From Rudanella sp031411995 (GTDB taxonomy: Bacteria; Bacteroidota; Bacteroidia; Cytophagales; Spirosomataceae): 64,000 nucleotides of DNA. The stretch covers positions 124,001 through 188,000 of the forward strand of contig JANOCD010000023.1 in assembly GCA_031411995.1 (NCBI GenBank). Direction: 5' to 3'. Each line of letters starts with the position of its first letter. The stretch's first letter is position 1. The translations under genes were made by a program, and so were the position numbers. Below, piece by piece: positions 51,002 to 59,828 of this stretch. The notes beneath the pieces were generated by a model that did not search any database, was not told where the DNA came from, and was given only the letters and a program-made list of their open reading frames with translations.

Positions 51002-52870
51002 ATGGCAAAAAGTAAACCCGGTCCTCCACCTACTACCGCATCCAACGAGAAACCCCTAAACTGGAAAGACCGATTTAGTGCGCTCAAAAACCTGCCCGCT
51101 TTTTTTAAATTAGTCTGGCAAACGTCGCCCGGTTTGTTTTTGGGCAATGCGTTCGGGCGGTTGTTGCGGGCGGCAATCCCGGCCGCTACGTTGTATGTGG
51201 GCAAACTCATTATCGACGAGGTGGTGCGGCTCATTGGTGAGCGTGGCGCGGGAAATCCCGACCACCTTTGGGAATTGGTCGCCATTGAGTTCGGGCTAGC
51301 TATTCTCAGCACGGCCCTCGGTAGGCTTGTCTCGTTGTTGGACAGCTTGTTGGGCGATTTATTTGCCAACCAAACGTCGATCCGGCTGATGGAGCACGCG
51401 GCCTCGCTCGACCTGGAACAGTTTGAAGATGCCACGTTTTACGACAAACTCGAACGGGCCCGCCGACAAACAACGGGCCGCACGGTATTATTGTCGCAGG
51501 TGTTTGGGCAGGTGCAGGAGATCATTTCGGTGGGGTTTCTGGCAGCAGGGTTAGTGGTTTATAATCCCTGGCTCATTGGTTTACTGATTCTGGCCGTTTT
51601 GCCCGCTTTCATTGCCGATAATTACTTCAATCAGCGCAGTTATTCGCTCTCCCGCAACTGGACTCCCGAACGGCGCGAACTCGATTACCTACGCTATGTG
51701 GGTGCCGCCGATGATACGGCTAAAGAGGTGAAAATCTTTGGCTTATCCGATTTTCTGATCGAGCGTTTCAAGACGATGTCGTGGTCGTATTACGTCAAAA
51801 ATCGGGCGTTGGCCATCAGCCGGACGGGTTGGGGAACCTTGCTCACGGCCCTTGGCACGGCGGGCTATTATGGGGCTTATGTCTGGATTATCAGCCGGGC
51901 TGTGGCCGGGCAAATCTCCCTCGGCGACCTCACTTTTTTGGCAGGTTCCTTCCGACAGGTGCGTGGTTCACTCGAAAGTATCCTGTTGCAGTTCAGTGGC
52001 TTAACGCAGGAAGCCCTGTATTTGCAGGACTTGTTCGATTACTTCGCGATCAAACCCAACATCAATTCTCCCCAAAACCCGCTGCTGTTTCCGCAACCCG
52101 TCAAGCAAGGTTTTGTCTTCGAGAATGTTGGTTTTCAATATGCCAATGCCTCGGCGAGCGGCTCCGAACGCTGGGCCATCCGCAACCTGTCGTTCACACT
52201 CGTGCCGGGTGAAAAGCTGGCGTTGGTGGGGGAAAACGGGGCGGGAAAAACCACCCTCGTCAAACTGCTATCCCGGCTTTACGAACCCACCGAAGGCCGA
52301 ATTTTGCTGGATGGCCGCGACCTCCGCGACTACGATCTGGCCGATTTGCGACGCAACGTGGGCGTGATTTTCCAGGATTATGTCCGGTTCAAAATGTCGG
52401 CGGGCGTGAACATTGCCGTGGGCGACATCGACGAACGCACCAATCAGCCCCGCATCGAAACCTCTGCCCAACGCAGTTTGGCTGATTCAGTAATTGCCAA
52501 ATTGCCCGGCGGTTATGATCAACAGTTGGGCCGGTCGTTCAACAAGGGGGCCGAACTGTCGGGGGGCGAATGGCAAAAGGTGGCACTTGCCCGCGCCTAC
52601 ATGCGTGATGCTCAACTAATTATACTGGACGAACCCACGGCGGCTTTAGATGCCCGCGCCGAATACGAAGTCTTTCAACGGTTTGCCGCCCTCACCGAAG
52701 GTAAAAGCTCGGTGATTATCTCGCACCGGTTCAGCACCGTCCGCATGGCCGACCGGATTCTGGTTCTCGACAATGGCCGCCTGATCGAGTTGGGTTCGCA
52801 CGAGGAATTGCTGGCGCAGAATGGTCGTTATGCTGAACTGTTTCAGTTGCAGGCGCGGGGATATCAGTGA
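51002..52870 (+). CDS. ABC transporter, fused permease-ATPase
   Basis: A 622 aa half-transporter of the MsbA/exporter type that works as a dimer. Seen: six membrane helices (~35-330; LLRAAIPAATLYVGKLIIDEVV, GFLAAGLVVYNPWLIGLLILAVLPAFIAD) followed by an ATPase domain: Walker A LALVGENGAGKTTLVKLL (~414-431), Q-loop VGVIFQDYVRFKMS, signature ELSGGEWQKVALARAYMRDAQ (~517), Walker B LIILDEPTAALDARAE and switch His in VIISHRFSTV. Unusually the exporter carries SGGEWQK, found in a group of Bacteroidota exporters. The substrate is unknown. It is divergent from the thioredoxin gene. Confidence 0.93.
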   Translation: MAKSKPGPPPTTASNEKPLNWKDRFSALKNLPAFFKLVWQTSPGLFLGNAFGRLLRAAIPAATLYVGKLIIDEVVRLIGERGAGNPDHLWELVAIEFGLAILSTALGRLVSLLDSLLGDLFANQTSIRLMEHAASLDLEQFEDATFYDKLERARRQTTGRTVLLSQVFGQVQEIISVGFLAAGLVVYNPWLIGLLILAVLPAFIADNYFNQRSYSLSRNWTPERRELDYLRYVGAADDTAKEVKIFGLSDFLIERFKTMSWSYYVKNRALAISRTGWGTLLTALGTAGYYGAYVWIISRAVAGQISLGDLTFLAGSFRQVRGSLESILLQFSGLTQEALYLQDLFDYFAIKPNINSPQNPLLFPQPVKQGFVFENVGFQYANASASGSERWAIRNLSFTLVPGEKLALVGENGAGKTTLVKLLSRLYEPTEGRILLDGRDLRDYDLADLRRNVGVIFQDYVRFKMSAGVNIAVGDIDERTNQPRIETSAQRSLADSVIAKLPGGYDQQLGRSFNKGAELSGGEWQKVALARAYMRDAQLIILDEPTAALDARAEYEVFQRFAALTEGKSSVIISHRFSTVRMADRILVLDNGRLIELGSHEELLAQNGRYAELFQLQARGYQ

Positions 52871-52893
52871 GCAGACAGCAGTGATTAACAAAA

Positions 52894-53505
52894 TCATGAC
52901 TGGTTCTCGTTAATCAGTTTATTCATTTCTTCACTGATGGCTTTTGTTCCGAACCGAGCACTGAACGTTTTGCGGTAAATGTCTTTGGCCGGGTAGACCA
53001 ACTGAATCATGGGGCCGTAGTTTGATTCGAGAATCATGGTTTGAATTAAAAAACCAAACGATTGAATGATAAACCCGGCTTTCAATTTCGGAACAATTAC
53101 GGCGTTGTTGTCGGCGTGGTGGATGCTCGTGATGAACTGAAAACCGTCATTCACTGCTCGTTCGATGATGTATTTCAGGAAAGCCGAATAAATCTTTCGA
53201 TTTTGGTAGTCGGGCAAAATTCCGGTGTTTGCCATGAAGTACTCCAGCTCACTTTTCTGAAAACCGAAATGCCAGCCAATGGGTGTTTCACCATCCAGAA
53301 TCAGGCAATAGACCTGTAAGCTCCGGTCTAAATTCTCTTTTAACACCCCCATCTTTTTCTTTTCGGCATCGCTGAAAATCGGATCAAATGGAATAGACGC
53401 TTCATCTGGGAAAACAGCGGCTACATACTGACTGAAAAACGCTTCCCACGCTTCGGCGGCAACTTCTTCAACGTAATAATTTTGGAATAAATGGGTCTTG
53501 CTCAT
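52894..53505 (-). CDS. GNAT-like acetyltransferase
   Basis: A 203 aa protein with the acetyl-CoA-type segment YFMANTGILPDYQNRKIYSAFLKYIIERAVNDGFQFITSIHHADNNAVIVPKLKAGFIIQSFG (~88-150), corresponding to motif A (Q-N-R-K-I-Y rather than the usual R-G-x-G) and the N-N-x-x-x-x-x-K-x-G-F end of GNAT proteins. The motif A is degenerate, so activity is uncertain. It lies 8 bp downstream of the MarR gene and is probably cotranscribed and regulated by it. Confidence 0.75.
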   Translation of the reverse strand: MSKTHLFQNYYVEEVAAEAWEAFFSQYVAAVFPDEASIPFDPIFSDAEKKKMGVLKENLDRSLQVYCLILDGETPIGWHFGFQKSELEYFMANTGILPDYQNRKIYSAFLKYIIERAVNDGFQFITSIHHADNNAVIVPKLKAGFIIQSFGFLIQTMILESNYGPMIQLVYPAKDIYRKTFSARFGTKAISEEMNKLINENQS

Positions 53506-53513
53506 GGAATATT

Positions 53514-54047
53514 TTAGACATTAGTTGTTTGATAGACAGAATCTTGCCTGTGCATCGGGCAATCGGAACGGGAGCAAATATCAATGGTGCAATAGCGGCA
53601 AATTCGCCCGTCGTTTTTTTTGCCGTCGGGGAAAGCCATAAGCAGTTTATTGATCAATCCTGCCAGTGTTTGCTGCTCGTCGGCAGTGAGAGTAGCCACT
53701 ACGGTTTGCATCTGAGCATCGCGCTGTTGGTAAAAATCGGTCAGGATCGTTTCGCCCGCCGGGGTGATAAACAGAGCCGTTGACCGCCCGTCGCGACCAG
53801 GTTTTTTGTCTAACAAACTCATTTGCCGCAACTGCTCCACCACCCGCACGAGGTTAGAATGAGACAAATCGAGAGCCTGGCTGATGTTTTCAATAGATGC
53901 GCCGGGAAACGAATGCAGAATCACCAGCACCGATAGTTGCGAGTTGCCAACTGGCTGCGTCGGAATCAAATCGCGCTGGAGTTGGTCAGAAATGGCATTG
54001 GCCAAGGCCCCCAGCCGGTTTCCGAGCAGGTTTTGAGAATCGTTCAT
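53514..54047 (-). CDS. MarR-family regulator with Cys-rich tail
   Basis: A 177 aa winged-helix regulator. Seen: LSVLVILHSFPGASIENISQALDLSHSNLVRVVEQLRQMSLLDKKPGRDGRSTALFITPAGETIL (~40-104), the complete MarR DNA-binding domain with the D-x-R wing, then a helical dimerisation end and a Cys cluster CRYCTIDICSRSDCPMH (C-x2-C-x4-C-x4-C-x2-H, ~151-167), which may bind metal or sense redox state. The ATG at 54047 is chosen because a perfect palindrome sits directly before it; the ATG at 54062 would place the operator inside the gene. It probably represses itself and the GNAT gene. Confidence 0.9.
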   Translation of the reverse strand: MNDSQNLLGNRLGALANAISDQLQRDLIPTQPVGNSQLSVLVILHSFPGASIENISQALDLSHSNLVRVVEQLRQMSLLDKKPGRDGRSTALFITPAGETILTDFYQQRDAQMQTVVATLTADEQQTLAGLINKLLMAFPDGKKNDGRICRYCTIDICSRSDCPMHRQDSVYQTTNV

Positions 54048-54068
54048 ATATGTATAACGCATACATAT
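54048..54068 (-). promoter_or_regulatory. Palindromic operator before the MarR gene
   Basis: ATATGTAT and ATACATAT are perfect complements separated by AACGC (21 bp in total), adjoining the start codon. Size and symmetry are typical of MarR operators. Confidence 0.75.
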
Positions 54069-54149
54069 TTTTTTGGTTTCAATCTATATGAAATTGGCAA
54101 GCTCCAAACTGGAAGAGCTTTGGTCATATTCAATTGATTCAGTTTATGA

Positions 54150-54509
54150 TCAAAACTCCTCAACCTGACTCTGCAATCGCTGGCTGATCAAGTTGGCAGT
54201 CCGGCGGGTAAGTTCGGATTCTTCACGTACAAAGGTCGCGAACTCGTCGGGGGTGAACTGCCCGATAACCATGCCAATTAGGGTCAGGCGCAGGCGCGTA
54301 TCCTCCCGGATCGACCGTTCGATGTGGGCCAGTTTGTCGGCAGCGGTCAGTCGGGCAAACGGCACTTTGCGTTTGGGCAGGTGATGCCGGTAGTAGGCTA
54401 AAATCAACTCATTGAGGGCTTTCAGAATGGGCCGGAGCGTCTGGTTCTGGAATTGTTCGGCAACGGTAACGGCCGTTGGGTCGGTGGGTATTTCGGGGCG
54501 GGGGAGCAT
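54150..54509 (-). CDS. Conserved hypothetical helical protein
   Basis: A 119 aa protein, entirely helical by eye, without signal peptide: VAEQFQNQTLRPILKALNELILAYYRHHLPKRKVPFARLTAADKLAHIERSIREDTRLRLTLIGMVIGQFTPDEFATFVREESELTRRTANLISQRL. I do not recognise a named family, but the regular helical pattern and absence of stops support a real gene. The ATG at 54509 was chosen because it leaves room for the divergent DUF1080 promoter (50 bp to its start). Confidence 0.65.
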   Translation of the reverse strand: MLPRPEIPTDPTAVTVAEQFQNQTLRPILKALNELILAYYRHHLPKRKVPFARLTAADKLAHIERSIREDTRLRLTLIGMVIGQFTPDEFATFVREESELTRRTANLISQRLQSQVEEF

Positions 54510-54559
54510 ACGATAAGAGGTAAAGTAAATAGGTAACTGCTGCCGCCTTTTTGTGTTCG

Positions 54560-55243
54560 ATGAAAACAAACCCGCTCTCCCTCCTTTTTGCGTTGCTCAG
54601 TGTAGCTGCATTGGCTCAAAACGCCCCTACTGGTCATCCTGATACCCGCAAACCGGGCTGGAAACCGCTGTTTGCAGCCAATTTGTCGGATGCCAACTAC
54701 CCCAAAGGCATCTGGAGCGTGACCGATGGAGTACTGACGGCCACCGAAGATAAAACGATTTGGACGGCTGTTCCTTACGAAAGTTTTGAGCTGGACATGG
54801 AGTTTAAAACGGCTCCCGGCACCAACAGCGGGGTGATTGCCTATTGCAGCGATACCGCCAACTGGATTCCGAACTCCATTGAAATTCAGATTGCCGACGA
54901 CTATGCAAAACAATGGGCAGACTCGCCCAAAAACTGGCAGTGCGGGGCTTTTTTTGGTCATAAAGGAGCCACAAAATCGCTGGTGAAGAAACCCGGCGAG
55001 TGGAATCGCTACACCGTTACGGCGCAGGGTCGAAAGCTCTACGTGGTGCTGAACGGTGCCCTGGTCAACGAGATGAACATGGACGATTATACATCGGTGG
55101 AGCGCAATCCCGACGGGTCCGATGTACCAAAATGGCTCAACAAACCCGTAGCGAGTTTGCCGTCAAAGGGCTTCATTGGCCTACAGGGTAAACACGCGGG
55201 CGCACCAATTTATTTCAGAAATATTCGGGTAAGGAAGTTATAG
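54560..55243 (+). CDS. Secreted DUF1080 (3-keto-disaccharide hydrolase-type) protein
   Basis: A 227 aa exported protein with a signal peptide (MKTNPLSLLFALLSVAALAQ) and a concanavalin-like DUF1080 domain. Seen: GWKPLFAANLSDANYPKGIWSVTDGVLTATEDKTIWTAVPYESFELDMEFKTAPGTNSGVIAYC and NRYTVTAQGRKLYVVLNGALVNEMNMDDYTS, ending KGFIGLQGKHAGAPIYFRNIRVRKL, the characteristic end of this family. Some DUF1080 proteins hydrolyse 3-keto-glycosides; others only bind sugars. It ends 1 bp before the 5-oxoprolinase start. Confidence 0.88.
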   Translation: MKTNPLSLLFALLSVAALAQNAPTGHPDTRKPGWKPLFAANLSDANYPKGIWSVTDGVLTATEDKTIWTAVPYESFELDMEFKTAPGTNSGVIAYCSDTANWIPNSIEIQIADDYAKQWADSPKNWQCGAFFGHKGATKSLVKKPGEWNRYTVTAQGRKLYVVLNGALVNEMNMDDYTSVERNPDGSDVPKWLNKPVASLPSKGFIGLQGKHAGAPIYFRNIRVRKL

Positions 55244-55244
55244 C

Positions 55245-58200
55245 ATGACTTCTAACTGGCAAATCTGGATTGACACCGGTGGCACTTTCACCGACGGCAT
55301 CGCCCGCGACCCAAAGGGCAATCTTCACCGAACCAAAGTGCTGAGCAGCAGCCGACTTCGCGGGCAAATCGACGAGAACGGGCGGCTCGTCGCTCCCTGG
55401 CTGGTGGCCCCCATTTTCGCTGGCTACACGCTTCGGGTGGTCGAAACGGGGGAGGAATGGATCGTGCAATCGCTGAACATGGACGGGACAATTACCCTGC
55501 GCTCTTTGTCCGTTGCCCTTCGCTCTTGTACTGTCGAACTCTTCACCCACGAAGAAGCCCCCGTTATGGCGGCCCGGCTGCTTACACAAACGCCTTTAGG
55601 TCAACCCTTTCCACCCTTGGAAATGCGGCTTGGCACCACACGAGGCACCAACGCCCTGCTTGAACGCAGGGGCGGGCGGGTGGCCTTGATTGTGACGCAG
55701 GGCTTCCGCGATTTGCTCGTGATTGGCACCCAGCAACGGCCAAACCTGTTTCAGTTGGCCATTCCCCCCGCCGAAATTCTGTATGATTCGGTACTGGAAG
55801 CCGACGAACGACTCACGGCAGCGGGCGAGGTTCTGAAACCCCTGACGGATGAGGTTGTCGCGGAACTGATCACCCAAATCCAGCAGCAAAACCCTGACTC
55901 GGTGGCTGTTTCGTTGCTAAACGCCTATCGAAATCCCATCCACGAAAACCAGATTCGTAAAGCCCTGCAACAGGCTGGCTTTAAACACATTACTTGCTCC
56001 ACTGATGTGTCGACAGCCCCCGGCTATGTAGCCCGTACCCAAACAACGGTGGTCGATGCATACCTGAATCCGGTGTTGCGGTCGTATCTCGACAATGTGC
56101 AACAGCAGTTGGGCAACACGTCCACGCTCCGCATCATGAGCAGTTCGGGGGGGCTTGTTCGAGCCGATTTGTTTCGACCAAAAGACAGCCTGTTGAGTGG
56201 CCCGGCGGGTGGAGTGATCGGCTCCGCAGCCGTCAGTCGCGACGATAGTCAGGTAGGATTGCTGACCCTCGATATGGGCGGTACCAGCACCGACGTGGCT
56301 CGGATTCTTGGAATGCCCGACTATCGGTTTACGACCAAAATTGGTCCATTTGAATTGCAATTACCCTCATTGGCCATTGAAACTGTGGCGGCTGGGGGCG
56401 GTTCGGTCTGCTGGTTCGATGCCACGCTTGGACGGTTGCGAGTGGGGCCACACAGCGCGGGAGCCACCCCCGGCCCGGCCTGCTACGGCGCGGGTGCGGT
56501 GGGTCAGCCGTTGCTGCTCACCATCACCGATGTGAACCTGTTGCTGGGTCGCTTACACCAGGCTCAGTTTGGCATTCCAGTTTTCCCCGAACGTGCTCAG
56601 GCCGCTTTAGATGCGGTGGTCGAGAAAGTTGGTGGCTCTCCCGATGCCATCCTGAACGGTTTCGTCCGCATCGCCGACGAAGCTATGGCCGGAGCCATTC
56701 GCACCATTTCCATTGCCCGTGGCTTCGACCCAAGCGACTACAGTCTGCTGGTTTTTGGCGGGGCCGGTGGCTTGCACGGTTGTTCGGTGGCCCGATTGCT
56801 GGGTATGAGCCGGGTGGTGCTGCCCTTCGATGGCGGTTTGCTGAGTGCGTATGGTATTGGTCAGGCCAGCATTGAGCGGATGGCTTCGCGGGCGGTGTTG
56901 CAGTCGTTGGAAGCGGTTCATAATCAGTTACCTGCCCTAATCGCCCAACTCGAAACCGAAGCCACCCACGCACTTCGGCAGGATATAGGGACAGAAACCC
57001 CGTTGAGCGCACCATCCATTCGAGTTTTCATGCGCTTGCAGGGGCAGGAATCGAGCGTTGAAATTGCGTATAGCGATTCATTGTCCGCCGATTTTCGGGC
57101 GGCCTATCAACAACGATATGGTCATTATCCTGAAGGCCGAACCATCGAAATTGAAAGTGTTCGGGTGCTGATGGGAACAGCCGTTTTCGAGGAAACGTCC
57201 AAGTCCGAATTGATAACCAGCAAGATCGCTACTCCGGATTTCCACACCGACCGTTACCCCGCCTACGACTGGACAAAACTCCAACCCGGCGACACCTTCA
57301 GCGGCCCGGCTTTGCTCCTCAACACCACTTCATCGGCGTTCATTGAAGACGGTTGGGAAGTGACTGTTGAAAGTGATAAAAACGCGGTGGTGATGTTTGC
57401 ACCCCAGCCCCCTAAAGGTGGAGCAAGCTGGGACTGGATATCTCCCCCTTTAGGGGACTGGGGGGCAGATTCACCTGAACTTAACAGCCCTGTCTCAACG
57501 GGGGAAAACACCGATTCAACCCAATTATCGTCCCTCCAACTCGAACTGTTCACACGGCGGTTCATGTCGATTGCCGAGGAAATGGGTACGCAGTTGCAGC
57601 GAACGGCCTTTTCGACTAACGTGAAGGAGCGGCTAGACTTTTCATGCGCTATGCTCGATGCCAACGCCGAACTGGTGGCCAACGCGCCCCACATTCCAGT
57701 GCATTTGGGCAGTTTGGGAGTTTGTGGGCGGCTTTGTTTAGAAAAACTGTCCCTGAATCCGGGCGATGTACTCATTACCAATCACCCCCAATTTGGCGGC
57801 TCGCACCTGCCCGACGTGACCTTGTTGCAGGGCGTTTTTACGGACGAAGGTGCCCTCGTAGGCTACGTAATCAACCGGGCGCACCACGCCGAAATTGGTG
57901 GTAAAGTGCCGGGTTCGATGCCCCCCGATGCCACCACGTTGGTTGAGGAAGGTATTGTGCTGGAACCGCAATATGTGGTGAAGGGCGGGCGGTTTTTATG
58001 GGAAACCGGGGCTGATAATGAAGGTAATGGCTTGGAAAGTCGCTTTACCCAGGCTCCCTACCCAACCCGCGCGTTGGCAGAAAATCGCGCCGACATCGAA
58101 GCTGCGTTGGCCTCACTCCGGGCGGGCGAAACGGCCCTGCTCGACCTGGTTCGGGCGCACGGTCTGGCAACGGTGCATCTGTATATGAATCGGCTGAAAC

Positions 58201-59153
58201 AATCGGCTTCTAAAAGCATTGAAACCGTTTTGCAACAAAATGAGGGACAGGTGTTTACTGCCGAAGAATCATTGGATGATGGGTACACAATCAAAGTTCA
58301 AATCCGGGTGCAGAATGGGCAAATCGAGTTCGATTTTTCGGGAACATCGGGCGTTCACCCGCACAACCTGAACGCTAACATATCCATTCTGCACAGCGCG
58401 GTTTTGTATGTCCTGCGGCTTTGGGTAGCGTCGTCCGGGACCGATTCGTCGGACCGCCCGGAGGATATTCCGCTGAACGAGGGGCTAATGGCTCCCGTTC
58501 GGTTCGTGTTGCCCGAATCGTCTTTCTTGAACCCTATTTTCCCCGACAACCAACCCGAAGCCTGCCCGGCAGTGGTGGGCGGCAACACCGAAGTAAGCCA
58601 ACGATTAGTCGATACCTTACTAAAAGCATTGGGGCTGGCGGCTTGCAGCTACGGCACCATGAACAATTTTTTGTTTGGGAACAACGATTTTGGGTATTAC
58701 GAAACCATCGGCGGAGGCACCGGCGCGACAGTGGGGGCCGATGGTCGTTCTGCCGTGCATCAGCACATGACCAACACCAAACTCACCGACCCCGAAGAGT
58801 TGGAACGTCGTTACCCCGTTCGGCTGCATAAGTTCAGTATTCGGGCTGGTTCGGGTGGGGAGGGAAACGGTCGGTATGCCGCATCACCATCGCACGGGTG
58901 GCGCGGGGGCGATGGTATTGTCCGGGAAATCGAATTTCTGGCTCCTGTACAGGCCACATTGCTCAGTCAGCACCGGGTGGTGGCACCCTACGGACTGAAC
59001 GGGGGCGAACCGGGGCAGGTTGGTCGGCAAACGCTGATCGGGCATGACGGTCATTCTGAGGCACTTCCGGGCATTTTCACTCGGGCCATGCAGCCGGGCG
59101 AGCGTATCCGAATCGAAACGCCAGGGGGCGGAGGAGTGGGTAAATCGGTGTGA
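55245..59153 (+). CDS. 5-oxoprolinase, fused HyuA-HyuB
   Basis: A 1302 aa ATP-dependent 5-oxoprolinase/hydantoinase in which the A and B subunits are joined, as in the eukaryotic enzyme. Seen: HyuA half (~1-700) with WIDTGGTFTDGIARDPKG, GTTRGTNALLERRGGRVALI and LLTLDMGGTSTDVARI (ATPase motifs); HyuB half (~765-1302) with FSTNVKERLDFSCAMLDANAELVANAPHIPVHLGSLG and the HPQFGGSHLPDV ... GGGTGATVGADG segments. The linker (~720-740) is encoded by a palindromic repeat. It opens 5-oxo-L-proline to glutamate. Normal length, no frameshift. Confidence 0.93.
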   Translation: MTSNWQIWIDTGGTFTDGIARDPKGNLHRTKVLSSSRLRGQIDENGRLVAPWLVAPIFAGYTLRVVETGEEWIVQSLNMDGTITLRSLSVALRSCTVELFTHEEAPVMAARLLTQTPLGQPFPPLEMRLGTTRGTNALLERRGGRVALIVTQGFRDLLVIGTQQRPNLFQLAIPPAEILYDSVLEADERLTAAGEVLKPLTDEVVAELITQIQQQNPDSVAVSLLNAYRNPIHENQIRKALQQAGFKHITCSTDVSTAPGYVARTQTTVVDAYLNPVLRSYLDNVQQQLGNTSTLRIMSSSGGLVRADLFRPKDSLLSGPAGGVIGSAAVSRDDSQVGLLTLDMGGTSTDVARILGMPDYRFTTKIGPFELQLPSLAIETVAAGGGSVCWFDATLGRLRVGPHSAGATPGPACYGAGAVGQPLLLTITDVNLLLGRLHQAQFGIPVFPERAQAALDAVVEKVGGSPDAILNGFVRIADEAMAGAIRTISIARGFDPSDYSLLVFGGAGGLHGCSVARLLGMSRVVLPFDGGLLSAYGIGQASIERMASRAVLQSLEAVHNQLPALIAQLETEATHALRQDIGTETPLSAPSIRVFMRLQGQESSVEIAYSDSLSADFRAAYQQRYGHYPEGRTIEIESVRVLMGTAVFEETSKSELITSKIATPDFHTDRYPAYDWTKLQPGDTFSGPALLLNTTSSAFIEDGWEVTVESDKNAVVMFAPQPPKGGASWDWISPPLGDWGADSPELNSPVSTGENTDSTQLSSLQLELFTRRFMSIAEEMGTQLQRTAFSTNVKERLDFSCAMLDANAELVANAPHIPVHLGSLGVCGRLCLEKLSLNPGDVLITNHPQFGGSHLPDVTLLQGVFTDEGALVGYVINRAHHAEIGGKVPGSMPPDATTLVEEGIVLEPQYVVKGGRFLWETGADNEGNGLESRFTQAPYPTRALAENRADIEAALASLRAGETALLDLVRAHGLATVHLYMNRLKQSASKSIETVLQQNEGQVFTAEESLDDGYTIKVQIRVQNGQIEFDFSGTSGVHPHNLNANISILHSAVLYVLRLWVASSGTDSSDRPEDIPLNEGLMAPVRFVLPESSFLNPIFPDNQPEACPAVVGGNTEVSQRLVDTLLKALGLAACSYGTMNNFLFGNNDFGYYETIGGGTGATVGADGRSAVHQHMTNTKLTDPEELERRYPVRLHKFSIRAGSGGEGNGRYAASPSHGWRGGDGIVREIEFLAPVQATLLSQHRVVAPYGLNGGEPGQVGRQTLIGHDGHSEALPGIFTRAMQPGERIRIETPGGGGVGKSV
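57402..57463 (+). repeat. Palindromic repeat inside the oxoprolinase linker
   Basis: Two 22-bp arms (57402-57423 and 57442-57463) with cores CCCCTAAAGG and CCTTTAGGGG are complementary except at two positions, around 18 nt. This CCCCCTTTAGGGG-type unit resembles intergenic palindromes common in Bacteroidota genomes; here it is translated in frame as APQPPKGGASWDWISPPLGDW. Confidence 0.7.
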
Positions 59154-59221
59154 GGAAATCTGCCCACACAACAATTTCGATTCCATTGGGTTATTCCCAT
59201 AGAACTTACAGACTCAAAGTT

Positions 59222-59746
59222 ATGACTACTGAAATGAATAAATCGGAAACTAAAGAACAGGGCGTGAGGAATATTCAGCCCAATATTGGCCTTGATAAGG
59301 ATGTTCTCAAGCAGGACAACGAAATGTTGAACGCCTATCTGGCCGACCTGCACGTTTTATACATCAAAACCCGTAAGTACCACTGGAATGTGGCCGGCCC
59401 AAGTTTCAAAGAATACCATGAGTTTTTCGAAGAGCAATATAAAGCCCTCGAAGAAATGATCGACGAGGTAGCCGAACGCATTCGGATGCTGGGTGGCAAG
59501 CCACTCTCCACAATGGCCGATTTCATTGGCGGCACAAGCCTGAAAGAAGACACAAGTGGCGAGGTGAAAACGCTCCACATGTTCGAGCGGTTGCTGGCTG
59601 ACCATGAGCAGATTACCCGCGAACTGCGCGACGATGTGAAAAAGGCCGATGAAGAACTGGACGATGCCGGCACTGCCGACTTCCTGACGGGTCTGATGGA
59701 GGCCCACGAAAAAATGGCCTGGATGCTGCGGAAATATCTGTCGTAG
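59222..59746 (+). CDS. dps: Dps-family DNA-starvation/ferritin-like protein
   Basis: A 174 aa Dps subunit that forms 12-mers, oxidises and stores iron and protects DNA. Seen: the signature KYHWNVAGPSFKEYHEFFEEQYKALEEMIDEVAERIRMLGG (~56-96), containing the inter-subunit ferroxidase ligands His, His, Asp and Glu, then LLADHEQITRELRDDVKKADEELDDAGTADFLTGLMEAHEKMAWML. The N-terminal tail is polar. Starts at ATG 59222 (a Met four codons on is an alternative). A terminator follows. Confidence 0.93.
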   Translation: MTTEMNKSETKEQGVRNIQPNIGLDKDVLKQDNEMLNAYLADLHVLYIKTRKYHWNVAGPSFKEYHEFFEEQYKALEEMIDEVAERIRMLGGKPLSTMADFIGGTSLKEDTSGEVKTLHMFERLLADHEQITRELRDDVKKADEELDDAGTADFLTGLMEAHEKMAWMLRKYLS

Positions 59747-59766
59747 GATAATTCCGTCCACCATAC

Positions 59767-59797
59767 AAACACCCGGTTAGAAGCCGGGTGTTTTTTG
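59767..59797 (+). terminator. Terminator after dps
   Basis: AACACCCGG and CCGGGTGTT pair around TTAGAAG and a run of T follows. Confidence 0.9.
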
Positions 59798-59828
59798 TTT
59801 ATAGGGGTAGTCAACCTAACTTACCGCC

